From contig JAFXZK010000100.1 in assembly GCA_017541265.1 (NCBI GenBank), positions 1 to 64,000 of the forward strand: a stretch of 64,000 nucleotides of DNA, given 5' to 3'. This DNA is from Bacteroidaceae bacterium (GTDB lineage: Bacteria; Bacteroidota; Bacteroidia; Bacteroidales; Bacteroidaceae). Below, piece after piece: positions 16,032-28,453 of this stretch. How positions within the stretch are numbered: the first letter of the stretch is position 1; each line of letters starts with the position of its first letter. Under the pieces are notes generated by a model. The model was given only the letters and a program-made list of their open reading frames with translations. It was not told the DNA's origin and did not search any database. The translations under genes were made by a program, and so were the position numbers.

Positions 16032-16294
16032 CCGTATTTCTGCATTAGGTAATCAGCTCGGGCTTTGTCAAAGTCGAAGTCCTTTGGAAGGGGCGTGATA
16101 TGCTTTAGGGGTTCAAGCATTTCTGGTGACAGCTTAAGGTCTTCCTGCGTCAGACGTAATTTTGCTGTTTGCTTGGCAGCCCGTTTTTCCTTTGCGCATT
16201 TGTAGAGATGGTCTGCCAGCCATTCTTGGTTGCTGGCGGAAAGCATCAGGCTTTGGATGTAAGTCCAGAGGTTATTTAATGATACTGCGTTCAT
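16028..16294 (-). CDS. Antitoxin partner of the PIN-domain toxin
   Basis: 88 residues from ATG 16294 (MNAVSLNNLWTYIQSLML). A longer frame to 16369 exists, but its first 25 residues (TRINPNQTTNYTNYTKRQ) are encoded by a word repeat (AATTCGTGGTTTGG type), so the shorter start is preferred. The N-terminus with SLNNLWTYIQ, then SNQEWLADHLYKC, is typical of antitoxins paired with PIN toxins in Bacteroidales; the C-terminal part (LPKDFDFDKARADYLMQKYG) probably wraps the toxin. A promoter box lies at 16403. The long repeat-bearing leader may affect expression. Confidence 0.75.
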   Translation of the reverse strand: MNAVSLNNLWTYIQSLMLSASNQEWLADHLYKCAKEKRAAKQTAKLRLTQEDLKLSPEMLEPLKHITPLPKDFDFDKARADYLMQKYG

Positions 16295-16311
16295 GTTGGT
16301 GGTTTGTCTTT

Positions 16312-16358
16312 TCGTGTAATTTGTGTAATTCGTGGTTTGGTTTGGGTTAATTCGGGTC
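16312..16358. repeat. Family I word repeats (GTGTAATTCGTGG) in the antitoxin leader
   Basis: Words CGTGTAATTTGTGTAATTCG followed by TGGTTTGGTTTGGG lie between the promoter box and the chosen antitoxin start. Related AATCCGTG words recur at 16536-16600 and 45074-45227. Confidence 0.7.
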
Positions 16359-16402
16359 GTTTCGCGCATACGCGCATTTAGTTATAGTATAGTATTGCAC
16401 CG

Positions 16403-16410
16403 CAAAGTTA
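16403..16410 (-). promoter_or_regulatory. Bacteroidetes -7 box TAACTTTG for the toxin-antitoxin pair
   Basis: TAACTTTG on the minus strand, about 108 bases before the antitoxin ATG at 16294. No clear -33 TTTG at the usual spacing. Confidence 0.55.
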
Positions 16411-16885
16411 TACATTATATTTCATAAATCACTCCCTTTGTTTGTTAAATCTTGTTAACAAGGCGAGGAAATGAACAATGAAAGCCGAAAAAGGACAAAG
16501 AAAAGGGGAAACAGGGTATAGGAATATTCTCTCGAACACGAATTAAAATGATTATTAACGGATTAGTCTCTTATCCGTCTTATCCGTACAATCCGTGTTC
16601 AAAATAAAAAGGCTTTCTGGGTTTTCCATGATTCTTGTCTGGGGAAACATTGCGGGCGGGGTGTCAAGGATTTTCGCAACGGCTTGCGTTCTGACGGCAT
16701 TTTGGAGGCGCGGTGGCGTGTGGAGCCACAGAACACGAGAAATGCGCTTAAATCGAATTGCTACTGATAATCAGCATGTTGGAACGACGTTTTGGAAGGA
16801 CAATGGTTAAGAAAGTGTCGTAATAGTATTGATTATCGTTAAACACAGCAAAGATTTGGAGCAAAAAGAGCGTGGAGTTTGGGCG
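16411..16885. other. Intergenic region with hairpins, no confident gene
   Basis: About 475 bases upstream of the toxin-antitoxin promoter. It holds family I words at 16536-16600 and a GC-richer stretch at about 16640-16800 with two small perfect hairpins (TGTGGAGCCACA at 16719-16730, CTGATAATCAG at 16764-16774). A 71-codon plus-strand open frame (16595-16810) is present, but it starts in the repeat words, has no clear promoter or leader and matches no recognised family. A structured RNA or decayed element is equally possible. Confidence 0.4.
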
Positions 16886-16950
16886 ACAAGTGCAGGGACT
16901 TATGGCAATAAGTACGTGGACTTATGGCGACAAGTCCACGTTCTTATGCC
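16886..16950. repeat. Family A array, 22-bp palindromic units (locus 2)
   Basis: Three units at exactly 22-bp spacing: ACAAGTGCAGGGACTTATGG, ATAAGTACGTGGACTTATGG, ACAAGTCCACGTTCTTATGC, each plus a 2-base end. The array follows the trpS terminator and precedes the toxin-antitoxin region. Confidence 0.9.
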
Positions 16951-16961
16951 GCGCAAAGCAC

Positions 16962-17000
16962 AAAAAAAGGGAGGCAAGCCATTGCTTACCTCCCTTTGGG
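16962..17000 (-). terminator. Rho-independent terminator of trpS
   Basis: Arms AGGGAGGCAAGC and GCTTACCTCCCT pair with one G-T wobble around a 4-base loop. On the minus strand the stem is followed by seven T (complement of the A-run at 16962-16968). Confidence 0.85.
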
Positions 17001-17024
17001 TGTCAAGGTTTTTCGATGAAGTCG

Positions 17025-20002
<2,978 letters not shown>

Positions 20003-20019
20003 ATTTCTTTCTTCTTTTT

Positions 20020-20053
20020 CGTTATTACGTTATAACGTGATGTCGTTATGACG
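20020..20053. repeat. Family D words (CGTTATTACGTTATAACG)
   Basis: Palindromic CGTTATAACG words in the gap between the 97-residue membrane protein gene and mutL. Confidence 0.8.
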
Positions 20054-20057
20054 GCAA

Positions 20058-20351
20058 TTATCTGACCCCAGTCAAGAGGAAGCGCCAGAGCACCAGCAAG
20101 GCGAAGATGAGGGCGATGATGAGGGGCCAGCCCAACTTCGAGCCGCCCTCCTTGTGCTTCTGGGCGCGAGGGGTGTAGTTGATGAACTTGCCACGGAACT
20201 TGTCGGGGTCGTATGGTGCCTCGCCAGCAGGCGTCTCGCCCTGCTCACGCTTCACGTCGTCGACCAGCTTCTGCAAGCGGTCGCGCGACTCATCTGTGTA
20301 GATGCTGACTCTGCGGAAGCTGCGCGGCTTTCTGGTGGAGAAGAGTTTCAT
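20058..20351 (-). CDS. Small membrane protein, function unknown
   Basis: 97 residues. The N-terminal two thirds are charged (RKPRSFRRVSIYTDESRDRL near 8-27, KFRGKFINYTPRAQKHKEGG near 52-71) and one C-terminal membrane segment (WPLIIALIFALLVLWRFLL) ends the protein, suggesting a tail-anchored topology. No catalytic motif is visible. It lies between the OstA-like gene and mutL in the same direction, with gaps of about 40-55 bases occupied by word repeats. The context suggests it travels with the envelope-biogenesis genes upstream; a role there is a guess. Confidence 0.7.
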   Translation of the reverse strand: MKLFSTRKPRSFRRVSIYTDESRDRLQKLVDDVKREQGETPAGEAPYDPDKFRGKFINYTPRAQKHKEGGSKLGWPLIIALIFALLVLWRFLLTGVR

Positions 20352-20367
20352 TGAGTGATTTGATTAT

Positions 20368-20439
20368 TGGGCTTATGGGGCTTATAGGACCTATGGGTCT
20401 AATGGGTCTAATGGGGCTTCTGAGTCTAATGGGGCTTGC
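20368..20439. repeat. Family E word repeats (TCTAATGGGTCTAATGGGGC)
   Basis: Repeated CTTATGGGG/TCTAATGGGGC words at the 3' end of the OstA-like gene and in the following gap. The portion inside the gene encodes its final residues (APLDSEAPLDPLDP). The same words are at 23513-23556 and, as complements, at 32678-32719. Confidence 0.8.
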
Positions 20440-22172
20440 TGGTTCCCCTCCCCTTCGGGGGAGGTTGGGGAGGTTGGCTCGGGGGAGGTTGGTGGGGAGC
20501 TGTCTATCCCTCTTTTCTTCTTGATGTCGCTGAGCTTTTGCTTGGGGGCGACGTGGCGGGCGCTCTCCTTAAGCTCTGTGCCGGCCTTCTTGGGACGCCA
20601 CACGAAGAGGTCGTTCTTGTCAACAGGCCTTATATAATCGAACCAGGCGAAGTTCGGCAGATAGTACATGCTGGGAGGGATGAGCGGAATGGGGAACATG
20701 ATGCCTGAGGCAGCAGGCATCCAGATGTGGTCCACCTTCTTGTTCTTTATGAACATCTTGAGCAGAGACGTCTCGGTGTGGTTCAATTCGACCATAAGGC
20801 TGTCGTCGTCGTAAGGATAGTATTTGACGAAGACATTGCCCACCGAGGTGGTCAGGTACAGTTCGCCGTCCTTGAAATAGGAATGCATGTGATGCCCACA
20901 CACTTGGTTGAAGTGAATGCTGTCGAGCTTTTCAATCGAAAGTGCCTGGCGCAGCACCTGCACGCTGTCGATATCCGTGCCGTTGAAAAAGATTTGTATC
21001 TCCTCGCCCAGCTGCTGATGTCCCTCCTGCCAAAGGATCGGGTCGCGGTACATGATGATGATGCTGTCGCGCGTGTCGTATATCATTGAGTCGCAGACAG
21101 CCTGGACATCCTTGCGGTAGGCTCGCAGGTGATGATAGCCATGCATCACATTATAGGAGGAGTCCGTGTCGATGTTGTAGGTGAAGACCTTGAAGGTGTC
21201 GGCATGGGCATACATGGTATCCTCCTGACTGTAGTCGATGGCCACAGCGCTGTCCGTTGCCATGACATAGCCCGTGATGTCCTCGTAATAGCAGTACTCG
21301 CCTGTGAACATGTTCTTGTTGACGATGTCTGTATAGACGATATTGCCAAAGGCTTCGGCAGTAGCGACACTGTCGTTCCACACCACGCTGTCGGCCACAA
21401 GACGCTTGCCGTTGTTGGTCAGGATGCTGCGGTTCAGCAGATGCGAATGCTTCGCCTGCGTGTCATAGTAGCCAAGCTCGGAATAGATATGGTTCTCTTC
21501 GTGCTCGATGTTGGAAGGGCCGACGATATGGGCGATGGCTGTCTCTGTATTGTAATGGAGGGTGTCGGAGACAAGAATCGTTTCAGGCTTGGCAGGAGGA
21601 GCGGGGTTGACCATACGGACATTGTAGTTGAAGACCGCTTCGTGTGTTGTGGGGTTGTACTCGCCCCAGTCGCTGGTCAGCTCGTTGTCATGGTCAACGA
21701 CACGTCCGCCCTCGAAGTAATAGCCCAGCTCGTAGAGGCGGTCGTAGTCGAGGCTGTCGGAATAGATGGTCAGGGTGCCGTGCGTGAGCACCACATCATA
21801 GCGTGCCCTCGCCAGCTGGTCGAGTCCGTTGTAATAGAGTACTTCGCTGTCGAGCAGGAGCGTGTCGCCTTGGTTCATGTGGACATGGCCGAAAGCGTCG
21901 AAAGAGTTGGTGGACTCGTAGTAAAGGGCACTGTCGCAGTACATGAGCACGCCGTCGTGGCTGAACTGCACATTGCCCACCAGAACCTGTGCCGTCTTGG
22001 ACAAGCGTTCGTCGAAGAAGAGGCGGTCGGCATGCAGCAAATGCACCTTGCTGTCGGAAGGCGGCCGCTTTCCGGCAGTCTTGCGAACCGGTGTCACCGC
22101 CATGAGCAGGCAAAGGCAGAAGAACAGGGACGCACAGAGGATGTATAGCCGCTGACTCTTCACTTTACCCAA
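20391..22172 (-). CDS. OstA/LptA-like lipopolysaccharide transport protein
   Basis: 593 residues. A hydrophobic N-terminus (YILCASLFFCLCLLMAV) is a signal or anchor. An OstA-like domain (LLHADRLFFDERLSKTAQVLVGNVQ onward, about 45-200) follows, with the repeating beta-jellyroll pattern DSALYYESTNSFDAFGHVHM and DSLDYDRLYELGYYFEG. The family forms the periplasmic bridge that carries lipopolysaccharide to the outer membrane; here the larger Bacteroidetes version is inferred. The C-terminal about 40 residues (SPPTSPEPTSPTSPEGEG...APLDPLDP) are encoded by G-rich palindromes and family E words and are probably not conserved. The start overlaps the end of surA by 13 bases. Confidence 0.8.
   Translation of the reverse strand: MGKVKSQRLYILCASLFFCLCLLMAVTPVRKTAGKRPPSDSKVHLLHADRLFFDERLSKTAQVLVGNVQFSHDGVLMYCDSALYYESTNSFDAFGHVHMNQGDTLLLDSEVLYYNGLDQLARARYDVVLTHGTLTIYSDSLDYDRLYELGYYFEGGRVVDHDNELTSDWGEYNPTTHEAVFNYNVRMVNPAPPAKPETILVSDTLHYNTETAIAHIVGPSNIEHEENHIYSELGYYDTQAKHSHLLNRSILTNNGKRLVADSVVWNDSVATAEAFGNIVYTDIVNKNMFTGEYCYYEDITGYVMATDSAVAIDYSQEDTMYAHADTFKVFTYNIDTDSSYNVMHGYHHLRAYRKDVQAVCDSMIYDTRDSIIIMYRDPILWQEGHQQLGEEIQIFFNGTDIDSVQVLRQALSIEKLDSIHFNQVCGHHMHSYFKDGELYLTTSVGNVFVKYYPYDDDSLMVELNHTETSLLKMFIKNKKVDHIWMPAASGIMFPIPLIPPSMYYLPNFAWFDYIRPVDKNDLFVWRPKKAGTELKESARHVAPKQKLSDIKKKRGIDSSPPTSPEPTSPTSPEGEGNQQAPLDSEAPLDPLDP
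20445..20477. repeat. Family K palindromic element in the OstA-like gene
   Basis: CCCCTCCCCTTCGGGGGAGG, then TTGGGGAGGTTGG, in frame in the C-terminal tail of the OstA-like protein, with a further GGGGGAGGTTGG at about 20481-20492. Confidence 0.75.
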
Positions 22173-23512
22173 CCCTCATATTGGAAGTCGCAGTCCGTCC
22201 AGTCCGTATTGATGCGGATGTAGGTACTCTGCTGTTTCTCATGTATCCACTTCAGGATGACCTCTTCTCCCTTTTTCTCCTGCACAATGTCTTTCAGCAC
22301 CTGGAAGTCCTCGGTGATGCTGGCACGGTGTGTCATGGAACGGTTCTTGAGGCGTGCAATGGCACAGACGGTCTTGCCCTTCGTGTTAATCATCGTAAAG
22401 GGCTTTGATATTTCGCCAACCTCAAGTTTCTCCACCATGCGGGCCAAATCGGAAGAATAGTCCGACAGTTCGCTCATCTCGAAGCGTGTCGTGGTCTCGC
22501 CTGTTTCCTTGTTGTTGAACAAGATGCCCCGGTTGTTGCGCGTGTCCTTGTCGTCGGAACCAAGGCGCACAGCATCCTCGAACGTAACCTTGCCACCCAG
22601 GATGTCAGCTTTCACGGAGTCGAGGACCACAAGGGCGCTGTCGATGTCGGCCTGTGCCACTTCGGGGCGCTTCAAGATGTGTCGGCACTTCATCTTGTCG
22701 CCGCGCTTTTCGATAAGCTGTATGATGTGGAAGCCGAACTCGCTCTGCGCTATCTTGCTCACCTTCTTGGTGTCTGTCAGGCCGAATGCCACACTGGCGA
22801 AGCCCGGGTCAAGCTCACCTTTGCCCATGAAAGGCATCTCACCGCCCTGACGCGCAGAACCAGGATCCTCGCTGTAGAGGCGGGCCAAGGTTGCAAAAGA
22901 TGTAGAACCGCTGTTGACGCGCTCGGTATAGTCGCGCAGCAGAGCCTTGATGCGGTCTATCTCCGACTGCGGGATGCGCGGCTGCAAGACAAACAGCTGC
23001 ACCTCCACCTGTGTTGGGATAAGGGGCAGGCTGTCCTCCGGCAAGTCCTTGAAATAACGGCGCACCTCGGCAGGCGTCACCTTGACCTCTTCTGTCAGCT
23101 GTTCACGCATACGACGCGCCGTTAGCTCGTTCTTATACATGTCAAAGACTTCCTCGCGAATCTGCACCATCGGCATTTTCATATACTCCTCGAGTTTCTC
23201 CTTCGAACCGGCCATCAGGATTTTCTCGTTGATGTCCTGCTCGACATATTGGTTGACCTCGGCATCGGTGACGCTGATGCTGTCGATGACAGCCTGATGC
23301 AGGAATAGCTTCTGTATGGCGAGCTGTTCGGGGATGACGCAATAGGGGTTGCCCTTTATCTGCGAACCGTACTCCAAGCGGCGCTTCTCTATTTCGGAGC
23401 GGAGTATGGCTTCATCGCCGACAACCCACACCACTTCGTCTATGACATTCTTCTGCGCCATAGAGAGCAGGCTGCAGAGCAAGGCGAGGAGGCAGAGGGA
23501 ATGGCGTTTCAT
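22160..23512 (-). CDS. surA: SurA-like periplasmic peptidyl-prolyl isomerase
   Basis: 450 residues from ATG 23512 (MKRHSLCLLALLCSLLSMAQ, a signal peptide). An upstream ATG at 23539 would add nine residues encoded by family E words and was rejected. SurA-type N-domain (VIDEVVWVVGDEAILRSEIE) is followed by two PpiC parvulin domains at about 165-270 (QVEVQLFVLQPRIPQSEID, then GFASVAFGL and FGFHIIQLIEKRGD) and about 275-380 (RHILKRPEVAQADIDSAL). The family escorts outer-membrane proteins across the periplasm. It is followed with overlap by the OstA-like gene and preceded by another PpiC protein, an envelope-assembly cluster. Confidence 0.88.
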   Translation of the reverse strand: MKRHSLCLLALLCSLLSMAQKNVIDEVVWVVGDEAILRSEIEKRRLEYGSQIKGNPYCVIPEQLAIQKLFLHQAVIDSISVTDAEVNQYVEQDINEKILMAGSKEKLEEYMKMPMVQIREEVFDMYKNELTARRMREQLTEEVKVTPAEVRRYFKDLPEDSLPLIPTQVEVQLFVLQPRIPQSEIDRIKALLRDYTERVNSGSTSFATLARLYSEDPGSARQGGEMPFMGKGELDPGFASVAFGLTDTKKVSKIAQSEFGFHIIQLIEKRGDKMKCRHILKRPEVAQADIDSALVVLDSVKADILGGKVTFEDAVRLGSDDKDTRNNRGILFNNKETGETTTRFEMSELSDYSSDLARMVEKLEVGEISKPFTMINTKGKTVCAIARLKNRSMTHRASITEDFQVLKDIVQEKKGEEVILKWIHEKQQSTYIRINTDWTDCDFQYEGWVK

Positions 23513-23556
23513 GGGGCTTATGGGCTTAATGGGCATCATGGGCTTAATGGGCGTTG
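23513..23556. repeat. Family E word repeats (GGGCTTAATGGGC)
   Basis: Words GGGGCTTATGGGCTTAATGG between the two PpiC-type genes; the words run into the last codons of the upstream gene. Confidence 0.8.
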
Positions 23557-24968
23557 ACGGTGCTCAGCACCTCTTTGTCAATCTCGACGGTATAGCGTTT
23601 GCGCAGCTCTGCAACAAACTCATCCTCTTTGAAGCGCTGGTAGTCGTTGACCACCTGATTGCTGACATCGGTCCATTCCGCAGGGCCTTTCTTGAGCACT
23701 TTGCCAAAGACTCCGACATTGGGATAGCCCTTGACTGGTTTAAGCTCTGCCCCTTTCACCTTCAGAGCCAGGCGGTCGATGTTGCTGTTGTCGCCTTTCT
23801 TGAAGACACGACGCTCCACACGAACCATGATGCTGTCCTTGTTGAAGGTCTCGCGGATGGTAGTCATCCACTTGTCCTGTGGCAGCTTCTTGACGAGCTT
23901 CTTCACGGCCTTGACATGGGCAGGCTGCTTGCAATAATAGACCATACCGCTGAAGTGAGGTTCGCTCCAGGCGTACTGATTTTTGTTCAGCTTGAAGTAA
24001 TTGGCAAGAGCCAGCGTGTCCTTGGCAGAAGGCTCCCAGATGCGGCGGTTGCACTCCTCAAAGAGAAGCAGGCCGTCGTGGTATTCCTGCACCAGATACT
24101 TCAGTTCGCTGTCCTTGGCACAGAACTCCTCTGTCTTCTCGTCGAGGATTTGCTCAACCGTCTTCTGTCCGTCGCTCTGGGTGGCAAGGGAGTCGAGCAC
24201 CTGCTGTGCGAGGTGGTTCTCAAGCCCTTGTCCGTCGAGGTACTTCATAATCATGTCGTGCAGCTCTTCGTAGCTTTCAAGGTCTTTCTTGCCCATAAGC
24301 TTGACGACATCGTAGCCAAAAGGCATGAGGAAAGGTTCGCTTATCTCGTTCACCTCGAGCGAGTAGGCAACATCCTCAAATTCCTTCACCAGCTGATTAG
24401 GACCTATCCAAGGCAGCATGCCTCCACGGGCGGCAGAACCAAGGTCTTGCGACACCTGTTTTGCCAGTTCGGCGAAGTCGGCACCATCCTTCAATGCCTG
24501 ATAGACGGAGTCAATCCTCGCCTTGGCTGCTGTGCGCTGTTCCTCTGTGGCATCCTGCGCCAGATGAATCAGGATGTGCGCAGGCTGCAACAGCTGCTTG
24601 CCTTCGAGACGGGCAACCATACTGTCATAGTACGCACGACATTCCTTCTCCTTTGCTCCTTCGGGCACGAGGAGCGGACGAATCTGCTGGTCGCGGTACT
24701 GGCGGAACTCTTTCTGATAGCTGGAAAGCGTATCGAGGTGGTCGTCGAGGGCGGCAAGCACCTTGAGCTTGTAATTCACGAAAAGCTCGGCATACTCCTC
24801 GACATTCTTCTTGTCGATGACACCCTCGGAGTTGTTCTTGTTGTAGTTGTATTCGAACTCGCTGCGAGTGACGGGTGCGCCGTTGATGCGCATCACGATG
24901 GGATCTTCCTGTGCGGCAGCGGTCAGTGCGATGGCTGCCAGAGCAAAACTGATTATTGTCTTTTTCAT
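23544..24968 (-). CDS. PpiC-type periplasmic peptidyl-prolyl isomerase/chaperone
   Basis: 474 residues from ATG 24968 (MKKTIISFALAAIALTAAAQ, a signal peptide). A longer frame to 25025 begins with [14 protein letters not shown], which is encoded by family F repeats and precedes the signal peptide, so it was not used. The SurA-like N-terminal part (DPIVMRINGAPVTRSEFEYNYNKN) precedes one clear parvulin domain at about 125-225 (AHILIHLAQDATEEQRTAAK, then DLGSAARGGMLPWIG and MPFGYDVVKLMGKK). A second, degenerate domain may follow. Probably a second outer-membrane protein chaperone alongside SurA. Upstream is guaB, downstream surA. Confidence 0.85.
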   Translation of the reverse strand: MKKTIISFALAAIALTAAAQEDPIVMRINGAPVTRSEFEYNYNKNNSEGVIDKKNVEEYAELFVNYKLKVLAALDDHLDTLSSYQKEFRQYRDQQIRPLLVPEGAKEKECRAYYDSMVARLEGKQLLQPAHILIHLAQDATEEQRTAAKARIDSVYQALKDGADFAELAKQVSQDLGSAARGGMLPWIGPNQLVKEFEDVAYSLEVNEISEPFLMPFGYDVVKLMGKKDLESYEELHDMIMKYLDGQGLENHLAQQVLDSLATQSDGQKTVEQILDEKTEEFCAKDSELKYLVQEYHDGLLLFEECNRRIWEPSAKDTLALANYFKLNKNQYAWSEPHFSGMVYYCKQPAHVKAVKKLVKKLPQDKWMTTIRETFNKDSIMVRVERRVFKKGDNSNIDRLALKVKGAELKPVKGYPNVGVFGKVLKKGPAEWTDVSNQVVNDYQRFKEDEFVAELRKRYTVEIDKEVLSTVNAH

Positions 24969-24981
24969 TGTTTCTTGTTTT

Positions 24982-25022
24982 TCTGAGTATTCTGAGTATT
25001 CTGAATAATCTGAGTATTCCGA
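24982..25022. repeat. Family F word repeats (TCTGAGTATTCTGAGTATTC)
   Basis: Four words of the GAGTATTCTGA type in the gap between guaB and the PpiC gene. They are open in frame upstream of the true start and would encode [14 protein letters not shown]. Confidence 0.85.
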
Positions 25023-25030
25023 CAATGGGG

Positions 25031-26554
<1,524 letters not shown>

Positions 26555-26635
26555 TTACCTACGACAGAGCGCATCGTATTTTTTCCTTTTATTAATATAT
26601 TATGGAATAGAGGGGCGTGTTCTTTTGAGAAATTT

Positions 26636-26696
26636 AACACGCCTAATCGGGCAACTAGGCACACCTAATTGGGCAAGTAGGCACGCCTAGTTGGGC
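26636..26696. repeat. Family G word repeats (GGCACGCCTAGTTGGGC)
   Basis: Four words of the type CACGCCTAATCGGGCAACTAGG in the 324-base divergent gap between guaB and the polyferredoxin gene. The rest of the gap holds only the two promoters and AT-rich DNA; no gene was seen. Confidence 0.85.
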
Positions 26697-26790
26697 TGAA
26701 ACTGCTGCGTCATTGGACAATCATTCTCTGCTGTTCTGCCCTTTTTGCACTTTTTTGCGACAAATTACTTGGAAGTTCACTTTTTTTTAG

Positions 26791-26798
26791 TACCTTTG
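26791..26798 (+). promoter_or_regulatory. Bacteroidetes -7 box TACCTTTG for the polyferredoxin operon
   Basis: TACCTTTGCCCCGAAAG, 35 bases before the ATG at 26834; preceded by a T-run. Confidence 0.75.
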
Positions 26799-26833
26799 CC
26801 CCGAAAGATACACACTTATAATCATTTTCAGTT

Positions 26834-28375
26834 ATGCTAAGAAAAATCCGTTTGACCCTTGCCATCCTCTTCTGGGTGCTTATTACCTGGCTCTTGGTTG
26901 ACTTCACCGGTACGGCACACGCCTACTTAGGATGGATGGCAAAGATTCAGTTCATTCCGGCACTGCTGGCGCTGAACGTGGGGGCACTGCTCTTCGTCGT
27001 CGCACTGACGCTGCTGATGGGGCGCATCTACTGCTCCGTCATCTGTCCACTGGGCGTGATGCAAGACGCCATCGCCTGGCTGCGGCGTAAAAAGAACAAG
27101 TACAGATACTCGCCCGCGAAGAACACGCTGCGCTACACAGTGCTCGTGCTGGCATGTGCGGCTTTGGCACTCAACGTGGCCTGGCTGGGCGGACTCATCT
27201 TCCCCTACAGCACATACGGACGCATCGTCTCGACCTGCGTCGCCCCCATTGTCAAGCTTGCAAACAACGGACTGGCAGCCATTGCAGAGCACTACGGCAG
27301 CTATGCCTTCTACGAAGTTGACGTCTGGCTGAAAAGCGTCAGTGCCCTCGTCGTGGCTCTGCTGACGTGGGGCATCATCACGGTGCTGGCTTGGAAGAAT
27401 GGCCGCACCTGGTGCAACACCATCTGTCCCGTCGGCACGCTGCTCGGCCTCATCAGCAAACAGGCACGCCTCAAGATGGTCATCGATGCCGACAAGTGCA
27501 AAAACTGCCACAAGTGCGAACGCAACTGCAAGGCGGCCTGCATCGACCTCGACACACACACTGTCGATTATTCCCGCTGCGTCGTCTGCGGTAACTGCCT
27601 CGAAGATTGCAAGTTCGATGCGATGCATTTTTGTAGCGCAAAATCCTCGCCGTTCACCCCTCCTCTGGAGGGGACGGGGGAGGCTGTCGGCCGCCGTGCC
27701 GCCCTTACCAGCGTGGCATTGTTGGCCGGCACAGCCATCGCCAAGGCGCAGGCCAAGGTTGAGCCAAAGACCACCGACGGCGGATTTGCTGACATCATCA
27801 AGAAGGAAAAGCCAAAGCGCGAGAAGCTCATCACGCCTCCCGGCTCGCTCTCCATCCGCAACCTGCGCACCCATTGCACGGCGTGCCAGCTCTGCATCGA
27901 TGCCTGCCCCAACAATGTCCTGCGCCCCAGCAGCAGCCTCGACCGCTTCATGCAGCCAGAGGTGAGCTACGAGCGCGGCTACTGCCGTCCCGAGTGCACC
28001 CGCTGTTCCGAGGTCTGCCCAACGTCCGCCATACAGCCCGTCACCGTAGAACAAAGGACAGCCATACAGGTGGGGCACGCCGTCTGGACGCGCGACCTCT
28101 GCGTCCCCGTCAAGGACGGCAAGCCCTGCGGACTCTGTGCCCGCAAGTGTCCGGCACAGGCCATACAGATGGTGCCGCTGCAGGCTGGCGTGCATCAGGA
28201 TGGCTGGCGCTGGAAGGATGCCGACGGGCAAGAGATACCGCGCGAGAAGGTGCTGCTCATCCCCGTCGTCAACGAAGAGAAGTGCATCGGCTGCGGCGCC
28301 TGTGAGAACCTCTGTCCGTCAAGCCCCATCAGCGCCATCTATGTGGAAGGACACGAAGTGCATAAGGAGATTTGA
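26834..28375 (+). CDS. NapH/NapG-like membrane polyferredoxin
   Basis: 513 residues. The N-terminal half is a NapH/YccM-like membrane domain with about four to five helices, carrying CSVICPLGVMQD near 65 and CNTICPVGTLLG near 198. Four-cysteine 4Fe-4S motifs follow: CKNCHKCERNC, CVVCGNCLEDC, then after a linker CTACQLCIDACP, CRPECTRCSEVCP, CGLCARKCP and CIGCGACENLCP. The linker (TGEAVGRRAALTSVALLAG, about 283-301) resembles a NapG Tat signal, so the gene looks like a NapH-NapG fusion. It probably passes electrons across the membrane. A G-rich palindromic element (27656-27684) lies at the junction. The next gene is an exported Fe-S aldo/keto reductase, a likely redox partner. Confidence 0.85.
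   Translation: MLRKIRLTLAILFWVLITWLLVDFTGTAHAYLGWMAKIQFIPALLALNVGALLFVVALTLLMGRIYCSVICPLGVMQDAIAWLRRKKNKYRYSPAKNTLRYTVLVLACAALALNVAWLGGLIFPYSTYGRIVSTCVAPIVKLANNGLAAIAEHYGSYAFYEVDVWLKSVSALVVALLTWGIITVLAWKNGRTWCNTICPVGTLLGLISKQARLKMVIDADKCKNCHKCERNCKAACIDLDTHTVDYSRCVVCGNCLEDCKFDAMHFCSAKSSPFTPPLEGTGEAVGRRAALTSVALLAGTAIAKAQAKVEPKTTDGGFADIIKKEKPKREKLITPPGSLSIRNLRTHCTACQLCIDACPNNVLRPSSSLDRFMQPEVSYERGYCRPECTRCSEVCPTSAIQPVTVEQRTAIQVGHAVWTRDLCVPVKDGKPCGLCARKCPAQAIQMVPLQAGVHQDGWRWKDADGQEIPREKVLLIPVVNEEKCIGCGACENLCPSSPISAIYVEGHEVHKEI
27656..27684. repeat. Family K palindromic element in the polyferredoxin gene
   Basis: ACCCCTCCTCTGGAGGGGAC plus GGGGGAGG, in frame, encoding FTPPLEGTGEA between the NapH-like and NapG-like parts. 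Confidence 0.75.
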
Positions 28376-28397
28376 CCCCCGCCTCTTAATTCAATTG

Positions 28398-28433
28398 TCG
28401 TAATAACGTAATTACGTCATAACGAAATAACGA
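28398..28433. repeat. Family D words (CGTAATAACGTAATTACG)
   Basis: CGTAATAACG/CGTCATAACG words in the 78-base gap between the polyferredoxin and aldo/keto reductase genes. Confidence 0.8.
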
Positions 28434-28453
28434 ATAATTAAAAAAGAACCGTA

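Noticed and set aside
16295..16369. N-terminal extension of the antitoxin
   Set aside because: Encoded by word repeats (TNYTNYTK); the start at 16294 fits the family.
24969..25025. N-terminal extension [14 protein letters not shown] of the PpiC protein
   Set aside because: It precedes a good signal peptide and is encoded by an intergenic repeat family; the ATG at 24968 is preferred.
26927..28231. 434-codon minus-strand open frame
   Set aside because: Antisense to the polyferredoxin gene, whose cysteine motifs leave no doubt about the coding strand.
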